64,000 nt of DNA from Rikenellaceae bacterium (GTDB lineage: Bacteria > Bacteroidota > Bacteroidia > Bacteroidales > Rikenellaceae). Location: positions 72,646-136,645 of the forward strand of contig SUZJ01000004.1 in assembly GCA_015059945.1 (NCBI GenBank), given 5' to 3'. Shown piece after piece: positions 36,696 through 45,010 of this stretch; positions within the stretch are counted from its first letter, which is position 1; the number at the start of each line of letters is the position of its first letter. The notes beneath the pieces are model-generated. The model was not told the origin of the DNA, did not search any database, and was given only the letters and a program-made list of their open reading frames with translations. The position numbers were made by a program, and so were the translations under genes.

Positions 36696-37766
36696 ATGGT
36701 AAAACACAATTTCAACGCAGGACCTTCGGTATTGCCCGAGGTAGTAATCAAAAAAGCTGCAGAGGCAGTTTTGGATTTCAATGGTAGCGGTTTGTCGATA
36801 CTGTCGATTTCGCACCGTACAAAAGAGTTTGACGCTGTAATGGACGAGGCCAAAGCTCTGTTCCGTGAGCTGTTGGAGATTCCCGACAACTACCAGATTT
36901 TCTTTGTTGGTGGTGGCGCAAGCACTCAGTTCTTCCAGATTCCTTACAACTTCTTGGGCACCAAAGCTGCTTATGTAAACACCGGCGTTTGGACCAAAAA
37001 GGCTATCAAAGAGGCTAAACTCTTTGGCGAGGTAGAGGTTATCGCCAGCGGCGAGGAGAGCAACTTCTCGGCTATTCCAAAGGGCTACACCATCCCTACC
37101 GATTGTGACTATCTCTACACCTGTATGAACAACACCATCTACGGTACCGAGAACCACATCGACATCGACTCGCCCATTCCTCACATCTGCGATATGAGCT
37201 CGGACATCCTGAGCCACCCCGTTGACGTGTCGAAATATGCTATCATCTATGGTGGCGCACAGAAGAACTTGGCTCCCGCAGGTGTAACCTTCGTTATCAT
37301 CCGCGACGATATGTTGGAGAAGGTTGTTCGCCAGGTACCCAGTATGGTTAATCCCAAAACCCACGTAGACAACAACTCGATGTTCAATACTCCTCCCGTA
37401 TTCCCCATCTACGTACTGATGGAGACCTTGCGCTGGATGAAGAGCATCGGTGGTATGAAAGAGATGTACCGTCGCAACTGCGAGAAGGCCGAGCTGCTCT
37501 ACAACGAGATCGACCGCAACAAACTCTTCCGTGGTACCGCTGCTAAGGAAGACCGCTCGAGGATGAACATCTGCTTCGTTATGAACCCCGAGTACGAGGA
37601 GTTGGCAGGCGAGTTTATGGAGTTTGCTAAGGCTCGTGGTATGGTCGGCATCAAGGGCCACCGCTTGGTTGGTGGTTTCCGCGCCAGCTGCTACAACGCT
37701 CTGCCCGTAGAGAGCGTGAAGGCTCTGGTTGAGTGTATGCAGGAGTTTGAGAAGCTGCACGCTTAA
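36696..37766 (+). CDS. serC: Phosphoserine aminotransferase
   Basis: This 356-residue PLP enzyme transaminates 3-phosphohydroxypyruvate to phosphoserine. It opens with [16 protein letters not shown], and the PLP lysine is in [14 protein letters not shown]. The substrate-binding SHRTKEF and [13 protein letters not shown] blocks are intact. It is the first gene of a serC-serA-DUF1015 cluster that supplies serine; it has its own good promoter. Confidence 0.96.
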   Translation: MVKHNFNAGPSVLPEVVIKKAAEAVLDFNGSGLSILSISHRTKEFDAVMDEAKALFRELLEIPDNYQIFFVGGGASTQFFQIPYNFLGTKAAYVNTGVWTKKAIKEAKLFGEVEVIASGEESNFSAIPKGYTIPTDCDYLYTCMNNTIYGTENHIDIDSPIPHICDMSSDILSHPVDVSKYAIIYGGAQKNLAPAGVTFVIIRDDMLEKVVRQVPSMVNPKTHVDNNSMFNTPPVFPIYVLMETLRWMKSIGGMKEMYRRNCEKAELLYNEIDRNKLFRGTAAKEDRSRMNICFVMNPEYEELAGEFMEFAKARGMVGIKGHRLVGGFRASCYNALPVESVKALVECMQEFEKLHA

Positions 37767-37822
37767 TAGGCCTACTGACCAAAAACGAGTAGATAAATTG
37801 ACTTTATACCTATAACTATATA

Positions 37823-37905
37823 TAGAAGTCCACAGCCTACACTATGCCCACAATCGTTTCACATATATATGAGGAACCTGTCAAGCATAAGGTTGTGGAC
37901 TTCTA
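37823..37905 (+). promoter_or_regulatory. Long hairpin leader before serA
   Basis: TAGAAGTCCACAGCCT (37823-37838) and AGGTTGTGGACTTCTA (37890-37905) can form a 16-bp stem with one G-U pair in RNA, closing a 51-nt loop. The second arm ends 16 bases before the serA ATG. No T-run follows, so it is not a terminator. It is a candidate for control of serA translation or mRNA stability. I cannot match it to a known riboswitch class. Confidence 0.5.
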
Positions 37906-37921
37906 TGCCTTAATAGAACCT

Positions 37922-38845
37922 ATGAAAGTATTAGTTGCAACCGAAAAACCCTTCGCAAAGAAAGCCGTTGACGCTATTCGCGAAGTAGTAGAGGGCGCAG
38001 GTTATGAGCTGGCCCTGTTGGAGAAATATACCGATAAGGCAGAGCTATTGGCTGCCGTTAAGGATGCCGATGCGCTGATTGTACGCAGCGACAAGGTTAC
38101 GGCCGAGGTTATTGCTGCTGCCGAGCAGTTGAAGATTGTAGTAAGGGCCGGTGCTGGCTACGACAACGTAGATTGCGCTGCTGCAACCGAGAGGGGTATT
38201 GTGGTTATGAACACCCCTGGTCAGAATGCTAACGCTGTTGCCGAGTTGGCTCTGGGCCTGATGATTTATATGTCGCGCAACACCTTCAAACCCGGTACTG
38301 GTAAGGAGTTGAGCGGCAAAAAGCTGGGTATCCACGGCTTTGGCGCCATTGGCCAGATTGTAGGCCGTTATGGTAAGGCTCTGGGTATGGACGTATACGC
38401 TCTGTCGCCCTCGATTACCGACGAGAGCATCTTTGAGCAGAACGGTGCCAAGAGAGTTGCTACCGCCGAGGAGCTCTACTCTACCTGCGACTACATCTCG
38501 CTGCACATCCCCGCCAAGCCCCAGAACATCAAGTTCGTAGGCAAAGCTCTGTTGGAGAGCATGCCCAAGGGCGCTATTCTCGTAAACACCGCCCGCAAGG
38601 AGGTCGTAAACGAGGAGGAGTTGGCCGAGGTATTTGCCGTAAGGGAGGACCTGAAATATGCTACCGACATTGCTGCTGCATCGCAGGCCGAGCTGAACGA
38701 GAAGTTTGGCAATAGGGTTTTCGCTACACCCAAGAAACAGGGTGCCGAGACTGCCGAGGCTAACTACAACGCTGCCAAAGCTGCCGCAAGTCAGATTGTT
38801 GACTTCTTCGTAAACGGCAACCGCAAATTCCAGGTGAACAAATAG
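37922..38845 (+). CDS. serA: D-3-phosphoglycerate dehydrogenase
   Basis: The track ORF opens at 37844, but that adds 26 residues read through the hairpin leader; ATG 37922 (MKVLVATEKPFAKKAVDAI, 307 aa) fits the family start. The NAD motif GIHGFGAIGQIVGRYGKALG and the catalytic Arg (VNTARKEVVNEEEL) are seen. The usual C-terminal His block is altered in this short, Bacteroidota-type protein: the region after NTARKEV reads YATDIAAASQAELNEKF and FATPKKQGAETAEA, with no SPHxG. No ACT regulatory domain is present. It follows serC and precedes DUF1015. It provides the first step of serine synthesis. Confidence 0.88.
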   Translation: MKVLVATEKPFAKKAVDAIREVVEGAGYELALLEKYTDKAELLAAVKDADALIVRSDKVTAEVIAAAEQLKIVVRAGAGYDNVDCAAATERGIVVMNTPGQNANAVAELALGLMIYMSRNTFKPGTGKELSGKKLGIHGFGAIGQIVGRYGKALGMDVYALSPSITDESIFEQNGAKRVATAEELYSTCDYISLHIPAKPQNIKFVGKALLESMPKGAILVNTARKEVVNEEELAEVFAVREDLKYATDIAAASQAELNEKFGNRVFATPKKQGAETAEANYNAAKAAASQIVDFFVNGNRKFQVNK

Positions 38846-38878
38846 ACACTAAACGTACACACAGCACACAATAAAGCT

Positions 38879-40114
38879 ATGGTAAAGATTAAAGCATTTT
38901 GTGGTGTACGTCCACCACAGGCATTGGCAGCCGAGGTTGCATCGCGCCCCTATGACGTGCTCAACTCGGTAGAGGCTAAGGCCGAGGCAGGCGAGAAGAG
39001 TCTGCTGCACATCATCAAGCCCGAGATTGACTTTGACCCCATTATCGACGAGCACGACGAGGCTGTATATGCCAAAGCTGTCGAGAACTACAAGGGTTGG
39101 AAGGCCAACAAGTGGCTCGTGAAGGAGGAGAAAGAGTGCTACTACATCTACGCCCAGACTATGAACGGCAAGAGGCAGTATGGTCTGGTTGCTTGCTGCC
39201 ACTTTGAGGACTACCTGGAGGGGCGCATCAAAAAGCACGAGCTCACCAGGGCCGACAAAGAGGAGGATAGGATGAAACACGTAAGGGCACAGAGCGCTAA
39301 CTTAGAGCCCGTATTCTTCGCCTACCCCGAGAGGGCCGATATGAACGCCATTGTAGACCGCATCATCGCTGGCGAGCCCCAATATGACTTTGTGAGCGAG
39401 GATGGCGTAGGCCACACCTTGTGGCTGATTGATGGCGACGAGGATATCAAGAACATTACCGCCATCTTTGAGCAGATACCCGCTCTGTATGTTGCCGACG
39501 GCCACCACCGTACCGCAGCAGCCGCAAGGGTTGGCGAGGAGAGGATGAAAGCCAATCCTAATCACACCGGCGAGGAGGAGTACTGCTACTTCTTGGCAGT
39601 TATCTTCCCCGGCGAGCAGCTCAACATCATCGACTACAACCGCGTGGTTAAGGACCTGAACGGACTGAGCAAAGAGGAGTTCCTGGCAGCCGTAGCCGAG
39701 GACTTTGTGGTAGAGGAGAAGGGCACAGATATCTACAAGCCCAATGCTCTGCACAACTTTGGCCTCTATCTCGACGGCAAGTGGTACTCGATGACCGCCA
39801 AAGAGGGCACTTACGACGACAGCGACCCAATCGGCGTATTGGACGTAACTGTATTGTCGAACTTGGTACTGGACAAGGTACTGGGCATCAAAGATCTGCG
39901 TAGGGACAAACGCATCGACTTTGTGGGCGGTATCCGCGGTCTGGGCGAGTTGCAGAAGAGGGTTGATAGTGGCGAGATGAAGGTTGCCTTTGCGCTCTAT
40001 CCCGTATCGATGCAGCAGCTCATCGACATTGCCGACAGCGGCAACATTATGCCTCCCAAGACCACTTGGTTTGAGCCCAAACTCAGGAGCGGTGTGGTAA
40101 TCCACGAGTTTTAG
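38879..40114 (+). CDS. DUF1015 family protein
   Basis: The 411-residue protein matches DUF1015: KIKAFCGVRPPQALAAEVASRPYDVLNS at the start, ALYVADGHHRTAAAARV in the middle and a KVAFALYPVSMQQLIDIADSGNIMPPKTTWFEPKLRSGVVIHEF end. The HHR motif suggests a nucleotide or catalytic site. I recall it next to serA/serC in many Bacteroidota and Firmicutes, pointing to a serine-linked role; relatives described as ADP-dependent serine kinase-like exist, but I cannot assign that here. It lies 33 nt after serA. Confidence 0.88.
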   Translation: MVKIKAFCGVRPPQALAAEVASRPYDVLNSVEAKAEAGEKSLLHIIKPEIDFDPIIDEHDEAVYAKAVENYKGWKANKWLVKEEKECYYIYAQTMNGKRQYGLVACCHFEDYLEGRIKKHELTRADKEEDRMKHVRAQSANLEPVFFAYPERADMNAIVDRIIAGEPQYDFVSEDGVGHTLWLIDGDEDIKNITAIFEQIPALYVADGHHRTAAAARVGEERMKANPNHTGEEEYCYFLAVIFPGEQLNIIDYNRVVKDLNGLSKEEFLAAVAEDFVVEEKGTDIYKPNALHNFGLYLDGKWYSMTAKEGTYDDSDPIGVLDVTVLSNLVLDKVLGIKDLRRDKRIDFVGGIRGLGELQKRVDSGEMKVAFALYPVSMQQLIDIADSGNIMPPKTTWFEPKLRSGVVIHEF

Positions 40115-40198
40115 AGAGAGAACTGTATTGCACAAGTACAGAGAGAGATATTTTACGAAAAAACAAACCAAAAACTAACCATTTTTAATACAAAAAGT

Positions 40199-40426
40199 AT
40201 GGCAAAGATTAAGGGAACAATCGTTGTTGATACCGAGCGCTGCAAAGGCTGCGAGGTATGTGTTGCCTCTTGCCCCTGCGACGTGTTGGCCCTCTCGCCC
40301 AGCGTCAATGGCAAAGGCTACCACTATGCCCATATGGCTAACCCCGATAGTTGTACAGGCTGCGCAAGCTGTGCAATTATTTGCCCCGACACTTGTATCA
40401 CAGTTTACAGACAAAAATTCGAGTAG
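40199..40426 (+). CDS. korD: 2-oxoacid:ferredoxin oxidoreductase delta (ferredoxin) subunit
   Basis: A 75-residue protein with two 4Fe-4S motifs: CKGCEVCVASCPCDV and CTGCASCAIICPDTC. It takes electrons from the TPP subunits and hands them to free ferredoxin. The alpha subunit gene follows its stop codon by 2 nt. The gene order delta-alpha-beta-gamma is that of 2-oxoglutarate or branched-chain 2-oxoacid oxidoreductases. The substrate cannot be read from this subunit. Confidence 0.9.
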   Translation: MAKIKGTIVVDTERCKGCEVCVASCPCDVLALSPSVNGKGYHYAHMANPDSCTGCASCAIICPDTCITVYRQKFE

Positions 40427-40428
40427 CT

Positions 40429-41514
40429 ATGGGAGAGATTAAACTGATGAAAGGCAACGAGGTAATTGCAGAAGCTGCAATCCGTTGCGGAGCCGATGGC
40501 TATTTCGGCTACCCTATTACCCCCCAGAGCGAGGTAATGGAGACACTGATGGAGCGTCAGCCTTGGTTGACCACAGGTATGGTGGTCGTACAGGCCGAGA
40601 GCGAGGTTTCGTCGATCAATATGGTTTATGGTGGCGCATCGTGCGGCAAGAGGGTTATGACCTCGTCGTCGAGCCCCGGTATTAGCCTTATGTGCGAGGG
40701 TTTGACCTATCTGGCAGGTGCCGAGCTGCCCTGTGTGGTAGTGAACGTAACCAGGGGTGGCCCAGGTCTGGGTACCATTCAGCCCGCACAGAGCGACTAT
40801 TTCCAGGCAGTTAAGGGCGGTGGCCACGGCGACTACAAGACTATCGTGTTGGCACCCGCATCGGTACAGGAGATGCACGACTTTGTGTTTGACGCATTTG
40901 ACCTGGCATTTAAGTATCGCAACCCAGTGATGATTCTCTCGGATGGCGTTATCGGCCAGATGATGGAAAAGGTAGAGCTGGCAGAGCAGAGGCCAAGGTG
41001 GACCGACGAGGAGATTAGGCAGATGCACAGCAGCTGGGCTTGCACAGGCAAGACCGCTGACCGCGAGGCCAACATCATCACCTCGTTGGAGCTGGACCCC
41101 TATGCTCAGGAGAGCTTCAACTACAAGATTTTTGAGAAATACGCACGTTGCGAGGCCGAGGAGGTACGCTACGAGGAGTATATGTGCGAGGATGCCGACT
41201 ATCTGATTGTAGCCTTCGGCTCGTCGGCCCGTATCTGCAAAGAGACTATCTCGATTGCTCGCCAGAACGGTTACAAGGTGGGCCTTATCCGCCCCATCAC
41301 CCTGTGGCCCTTCCCCAGTAAGAAGATTGCCGAGGTGGCAGCAAAAACCAAAGGCGTATTGGTTGCCGAGTTGAATATGGGACAGATGGTAGAGGATGTA
41401 AGGCTGGCAGTAAACGGCGCAGTGGCCGTAGAGCACTATGGTCGCACAGGTGGCGCAGTCTATACCCCCGACCAAGTCTATGAGGCATTGTTGAACAAAA
41501 TTATTAAAAAGTAA
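40429..41514 (+). CDS. korA: 2-oxoacid:ferredoxin oxidoreductase alpha subunit (KorA/VorB-like)
   Basis: The track ORF starts at 40351 inside korD; ATG 40429 (MGEIKLMKGNEVIAEAAIRCG, 361 aa) fits the family. It has the substrate-binding YPITPQSEVMETL block, the VVVQAESEVSSINMVYGGA stretch, and TRGGPGLGTIQPAQSDY. Together with the beta subunit it oxidatively decarboxylates a 2-oxoacid to an acyl-CoA. 2-Oxoglutarate and 3-methyl-2-oxobutanoate are both possible; automated annotation often calls this form VorB. Confidence 0.92.
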   Translation: MGEIKLMKGNEVIAEAAIRCGADGYFGYPITPQSEVMETLMERQPWLTTGMVVVQAESEVSSINMVYGGASCGKRVMTSSSSPGISLMCEGLTYLAGAELPCVVVNVTRGGPGLGTIQPAQSDYFQAVKGGGHGDYKTIVLAPASVQEMHDFVFDAFDLAFKYRNPVMILSDGVIGQMMEKVELAEQRPRWTDEEIRQMHSSWACTGKTADREANIITSLELDPYAQESFNYKIFEKYARCEAEEVRYEEYMCEDADYLIVAFGSSARICKETISIARQNGYKVGLIRPITLWPFPSKKIAEVAAKTKGVLVAELNMGQMVEDVRLAVNGAVAVEHYGRTGGAVYTPDQVYEALLNKIIKK

Positions 41515-41520
41515 CGCACT

Positions 41521-42285
41521 ATGGCAGAATATATCGTAGAGAAAACCAAAGAGAATTTGGTTTATTCAAAAACCCCAGTGCTCACCGACAAGGTTATGCA
41601 CTACTGCCCAGGTTGTAGCCACGGTACTATCCACAAACTCATCGCAGAGGTTATCGACGAGATGGGTATTCAGGAGAAAACCATTGGCGTTTCGCCCGTA
41701 GGCTGCTCGGTATTTGCATACAACTATCTGCACATCGACTGGATTCAGGCTGCCCACGGTAGGGCTGCTGCTGTGGCTACCGCTGCACACAGGCTCTATC
41801 CCGACAAGGTGGTGTTCACCTATCAGGGCGATGGCGACTTGGCTGCTATCGGTACCGCCGAGAGTATCCACGTCTGCAACCGTGGCGAGAGCATCGCAGT
41901 ATTCTATGTAAACAACGCTATCTATGGTATGACAGGTGGTCAGATGTCGCCCAACACCCTCATAGGTATGAAGACCGCTACCTGCCCCTACGGTCGTGAC
42001 CCTCAGTTGCACGGCTACCCCTACAAGGTTGCTGACTTTGTATGCCAGTTGCCCGGTGTTTGCTACGTTACACGCCAGAGCGTTCACACCCCCGCAGCAG
42101 TGCGCAAGGCCAAAAAGGCTATCCGCAAGGCTTTGGAGAACTCGATGGCCAAGAAAGGTTTGTCATTCGTAGAGTTTGTTGCTACCTGCAACAGCGGTTG
42201 GAAGATGAGCCCCGTAGCTGCTAACCAGTGGATGGAGGAGAACTTGGTGAAAGAGTATCCTCTGGGAGATATCAAAAACGAATAA
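41521..42285 (+). CDS. korB: 2-oxoacid:ferredoxin oxidoreductase beta (TPP) subunit
   Basis: The 254-residue subunit binds thiamine diphosphate: GDGDLAAIGTAE and the later NNAIYGMTGGQMSP form the TPP motif. CPGCSHGTIHKL near the start and the Cys of GVSPVGCSVFAYNY fit the iron-sulfur ligands of the family. It begins 6 nt after the alpha subunit gene. Confidence 0.93.
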   Translation: MAEYIVEKTKENLVYSKTPVLTDKVMHYCPGCSHGTIHKLIAEVIDEMGIQEKTIGVSPVGCSVFAYNYLHIDWIQAAHGRAAAVATAAHRLYPDKVVFTYQGDGDLAAIGTAESIHVCNRGESIAVFYVNNAIYGMTGGQMSPNTLIGMKTATCPYGRDPQLHGYPYKVADFVCQLPGVCYVTRQSVHTPAAVRKAKKAIRKALENSMAKKGLSFVEFVATCNSGWKMSPVAANQWMEENLVKEYPLGDIKNE

Positions 42286-42314
42286 CCCTCACACCGTAAA
42301 TACGTTACAGAGAT

Positions 42315-42869
42315 ATGAAACAGGAATTGATTATTGCAGGTTTCGGAGGACAGGGCGTTCTCTCGACCGGTAAAATTTTGGCCTACTCGGGTATGTTGCA
42401 GGGTTACGAGGTTAGCTGGCTGCCCAGCTATGGCCCCGAGATGCGTGGTGGTACCGCCAACGTAACTGTGGTAGTGAGCGACAAACCCGTCAGCTCGCCT
42501 ATCGTGCAGACTTGCGACACCGTTATTGTGCTCAACCAGCAGAGCTTGGACAAGTTTGAGCAGAGTGTGCGCCCCGGTGGTAACCTCATCTACGATACCA
42601 ATGGTATCACTCACCACCCCACCCGTAAGGACATCAACATCTATACCATCAACGCCACCGAAGAGTGTGCCAAGATGGGTAACTCACGCCTCTTCAACAC
42701 AATGATTTTGGGTGGCTACCTGAAAGTGTGCCCCATTGTGGATATGGAGTATGTAAAGGTGGGTTTGAAGAAATCTCTGCCCGAGCGTGCTTGGAAAACC
42801 CTCCCCGCAAATGAGGAGGCTATCCGTCACGGCGGCGAGATTATCGAGCTCGTGCACAAAGCCGAGTAA
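42315..42869 (+). CDS. korC: 2-oxoacid:ferredoxin oxidoreductase gamma subunit
   Basis: The 184-residue protein is the gamma domain: IIAGFGGQGVLSTGKILAYSGMLQGYEVSWLPSYGPEMRGGTANVTVVVSD is diagnostic. It holds the CoA-binding part of the complex. It is the last gene of korDABC, 29 nt from korB and followed by a terminator. Confidence 0.93.
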   Translation: MKQELIIAGFGGQGVLSTGKILAYSGMLQGYEVSWLPSYGPEMRGGTANVTVVVSDKPVSSPIVQTCDTVIVLNQQSLDKFEQSVRPGGNLIYDTNGITHHPTRKDINIYTINATEECAKMGNSRLFNTMILGGYLKVCPIVDMEYVKVGLKKSLPERAWKTLPANEEAIRHGGEIIELVHKAE

Positions 42870-42931
42870 TTCATCAGGCGCAAAGGAGTAAGAATTACCA
42901 GACCTTTGACCCTTAAAACTTCAAAAGGAGA

Positions 42932-42970
42932 GGGGGCACACCACTGACGGTGAGCCCCCTTGTTTTCTTT
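42932..42970 (+). terminator. Terminator of the serC-kor region
   Basis: GGGGGCACACC pairs with GGTGAGCCCCC around a short loop, followed by TTGTTTTCTTTT. It lies about 65 bases past the korC stop. Confidence 0.75.
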
Positions 42971-42982
42971 TGGTCTAACGTC

Positions 42983-43064
42983 GCAAATGCGAGTAAGCGA
43001 GGGCAGAGGCTGCTTGCAGACTATGCCGAGCAGGGCATTTTAGAGCAAGCGTCAGCTTGCTCAA
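42983..43064 (+). repeat. Intergenic repeat, diverged copy 2 of 3
   Basis: GCAAATGCGAGTAAGCGAGG and the following text match the copies at 27479 and 51633 apart from scattered changes and a lost base. It sits between the kor terminator and the palindromic element. Preceding GTCTAAC resembles the heptamer arrays. Confidence 0.8.
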
Positions 43065-43326
43065 ACCGACCTAAGTCATTATTACAGACCTCTCCGCCCC
43101 TTTGGGGCACCTCCCCTAACTTAGGGGAGGAGTAGTCGTGGATAGTAGGTTGATTGTGGATATCCCCCGCTCCACTACCACTCTCCCTCTGGGCTCCCCA
43201 CAACCACACTCCCCCTGAGTTAGGGGGAGTGGTTGCGTAGCAACCGAGGAGGTCTATTTCTTTAAGGGCCTTAGGGATTTCCCCCTCTAAGTTAGAGGGG
43301 GGGCGTGTGTCTGACTTAGGTCGGTT
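43064..43326. mobile_element. MITE-like palindromic element with 15-bp inverted ends
   Basis: AACCGACCTAAGTCA (43064-43078) and TGACTTAGGTCGGTT (43312-43326) are perfect inverted repeats bounding 263 bp. Inside are three strong palindromes: CCTCCCCTAA-C-TTAGGGGAGG at 43110-43130, ACTCCCCCT-GAGTT-AGGGGGAGT at about 43208-43230, and CCCCCTCTAA-G-TTAGAGGGGG at 43281-43301. There is no coding sequence. A short flanking target-site duplication is not obvious. A third copy of the end motif (AACCGACCTAA) is at about 43392. It may be a non-autonomous element or an array of REP-like units. Confidence 0.5.
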
Positions 43327-43337
43327 AGACGTTGGAC

Positions 43338-43380
43338 AAAAAAACAAAGGACCCACCCTCGAAAGAGCGAGTCCCTTTGC
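43338..43380 (-). terminator. Terminator after gpmI
   Basis: On minus CAAAGGGACTCG pairs imperfectly with CGAGGGTGGGTCCTTTG, followed by TTTTTTTG. It lies about 35 bases beyond the gpmI stop. Confidence 0.7.
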
Positions 43381-43414
43381 TTTTTGGTCGAAACCGACCT
43401 AAAATAATTTTGAA

Positions 43415-44947
43415 TTACTTAAACTCCACCAGTGCTTTGCCGGTCATCTCGGCAGGTTGGGCAAGGCCCATAAGTTTGAGCACCGTAGGAGCCACGTCGG
43501 CCAGCACACCATTCTCTACGCTCGCTACCCTATCCGACACTACCACAATGGGCACGGGGTTGAGCGAGTGGGCCGTATTGGGCGAGCCATCCTCGTTTAC
43601 AGCGTTGTCGGCGTTGCCGTGGTCGGCAATCATCACCACCTCATAGCCATTGGCTACTGCGGTGGTAACCACGTCATTAACGCACTTGTCTACGGTCTTT
43701 ACGGCCTTGTAGATAGCATCCCACACGCCCGTGTGACCAACCATATCGCCATTGGCAAAGTTCAGAGCAATGAAGTCGTACTTTTGCTTTTTGAGCTCCT
43801 CGACCAGCTTTTCGGCCACCTCGGGTGCGCTCATTTCGGGCTGCAAGTCGTAGGTAGCAACCTTGGGCGAGGGCACCAAGATACGGCTTTCGCCCTCAAA
43901 CTCGGCCTCCCTACCGCCATTGAGGAAGAAGGTAACGTGGGCATACTTTTCGGTCTCGGCAATGCGCAACTGGCTCAGTCCCAGCGACGACACATACTCG
44001 CCAATGGTATTGTTTACGTTCTCCTTGTCGAACAGAATGTGCAGTCCCTCGAACTTGGCATCATAGGGGGTCATACAGCAGTAGTACAGGGGCAGGGTGT
44101 GCATACCCTCCTCGGGCATATCCTGCTGGGTGAGAACTATGGTGAGCTCCTTGGCCCTGTCGTTGCGGAAGTTGAAGAAGATGACCATATCGCCCTCCTC
44201 GATGAGGCCAATGGGCTGGTCGTTCTGGTCTACGGCCACGATGGGTTTGATAAACTCGTCGGTAATGCCCTCGGCATAGCTCTCTGCCACGGCCTCTACC
44301 ATATTGGTCGCGTGCTTGCCCACGCCCTTTACAATCTGGTCATAGGCCACCTTAACCCTCTCCCAGCGTTTGTCGCGGTCCATAGCATAGTAGCGACCGA
44401 TGATAGATGCAATGTGTCCACCGCTCTGAGCCAAGTGTGCCTCCAAAGCCTCGATGAAACCTTTACCGCTCTGGGGGTCGGTGTCGCGACCATCCATAAA
44501 GCAGTGTACGTAGGCTCTATCGGCAATGCCATACTCTTTGGCAATATCGAAGAGCTTGTGCAGGTGCGACTGCTGGCTGTGCACACCGCCATCGCTCACA
44601 AGGCCCATAAAGTGTACCTTTTTGCCCTCTTTTACGGCATACTCAAATGCTGCCTTCACCTCGGCATTTTCCAGAATGGAGTTGTCCCTGCAAGCGCGGT
44701 TAATCTTCACCAAGTCTTGGTAGACCACCCTACCTGCGCCAATGTTGAGGTGTCCCACCTCCGAGTTACCCATCTGACCTTCGGGCAGGCCTACGTTTTC
44801 GCCATCGGTGCGCAGCTCGGCATTGGGATAGCGCTCTGTGAGCGAGTTGATAAACTCGGGCTGTGCGGTATAAATAACGTCTGATTTGGTGTGGTTGCCT
44901 TTGCCCCAACCATCCAGTATCATCAATAGAACTTTCTGCTGTGCCAT
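43415..44947 (-). CDS. gpmI: 2,3-bisphosphoglycerate-independent phosphoglycerate mutase
   Basis: This 510-residue metalloenzyme interconverts 2- and 3-phosphoglycerate in glycolysis. The opening LLMILDGWG carries metal-binding Asp; the phosphoserine nucleophile is in [23 protein letters not shown]; the second metal site is in [10 protein letters not shown] and [12 protein letters not shown]. The length is usual. It lies about 60 bases past the alaS stop on the same strand, with no terminator seen between. Confidence 0.97.
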   Translation of the reverse strand: MAQQKVLLMILDGWGKGNHTKSDVIYTAQPEFINSLTERYPNAELRTDGENVGLPEGQMGNSEVGHLNIGAGRVVYQDLVKINRACRDNSILENAEVKAAFEYAVKEGKKVHFMGLVSDGGVHSQQSHLHKLFDIAKEYGIADRAYVHCFMDGRDTDPQSGKGFIEALEAHLAQSGGHIASIIGRYYAMDRDKRWERVKVAYDQIVKGVGKHATNMVEAVAESYAEGITDEFIKPIVAVDQNDQPIGLIEEGDMVIFFNFRNDRAKELTIVLTQQDMPEEGMHTLPLYYCCMTPYDAKFEGLHILFDKENVNNTIGEYVSSLGLSQLRIAETEKYAHVTFFLNGGREAEFEGESRILVPSPKVATYDLQPEMSAPEVAEKLVEELKKQKYDFIALNFANGDMVGHTGVWDAIYKAVKTVDKCVNDVVTTAVANGYEVVMIADHGNADNAVNEDGSPNTAHSLNPVPIVVVSDRVASVENGVLADVAPTVLKLMGLAQPAEMTGKALVEFK

Positions 44948-45010
44948 ATCTTTTGTGTATTATAAATCTTGTTGGTTTATCAATAATTTTATTCGGTCGA
45001 GTGGCCTACC

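Noticed and set aside
37844-37921. Upstream start for serA as in the ORF track
   Set aside because: The 26 extra residues are coded by the hairpin leader and do not resemble the family; ATG 37922 gives the expected N-terminus.
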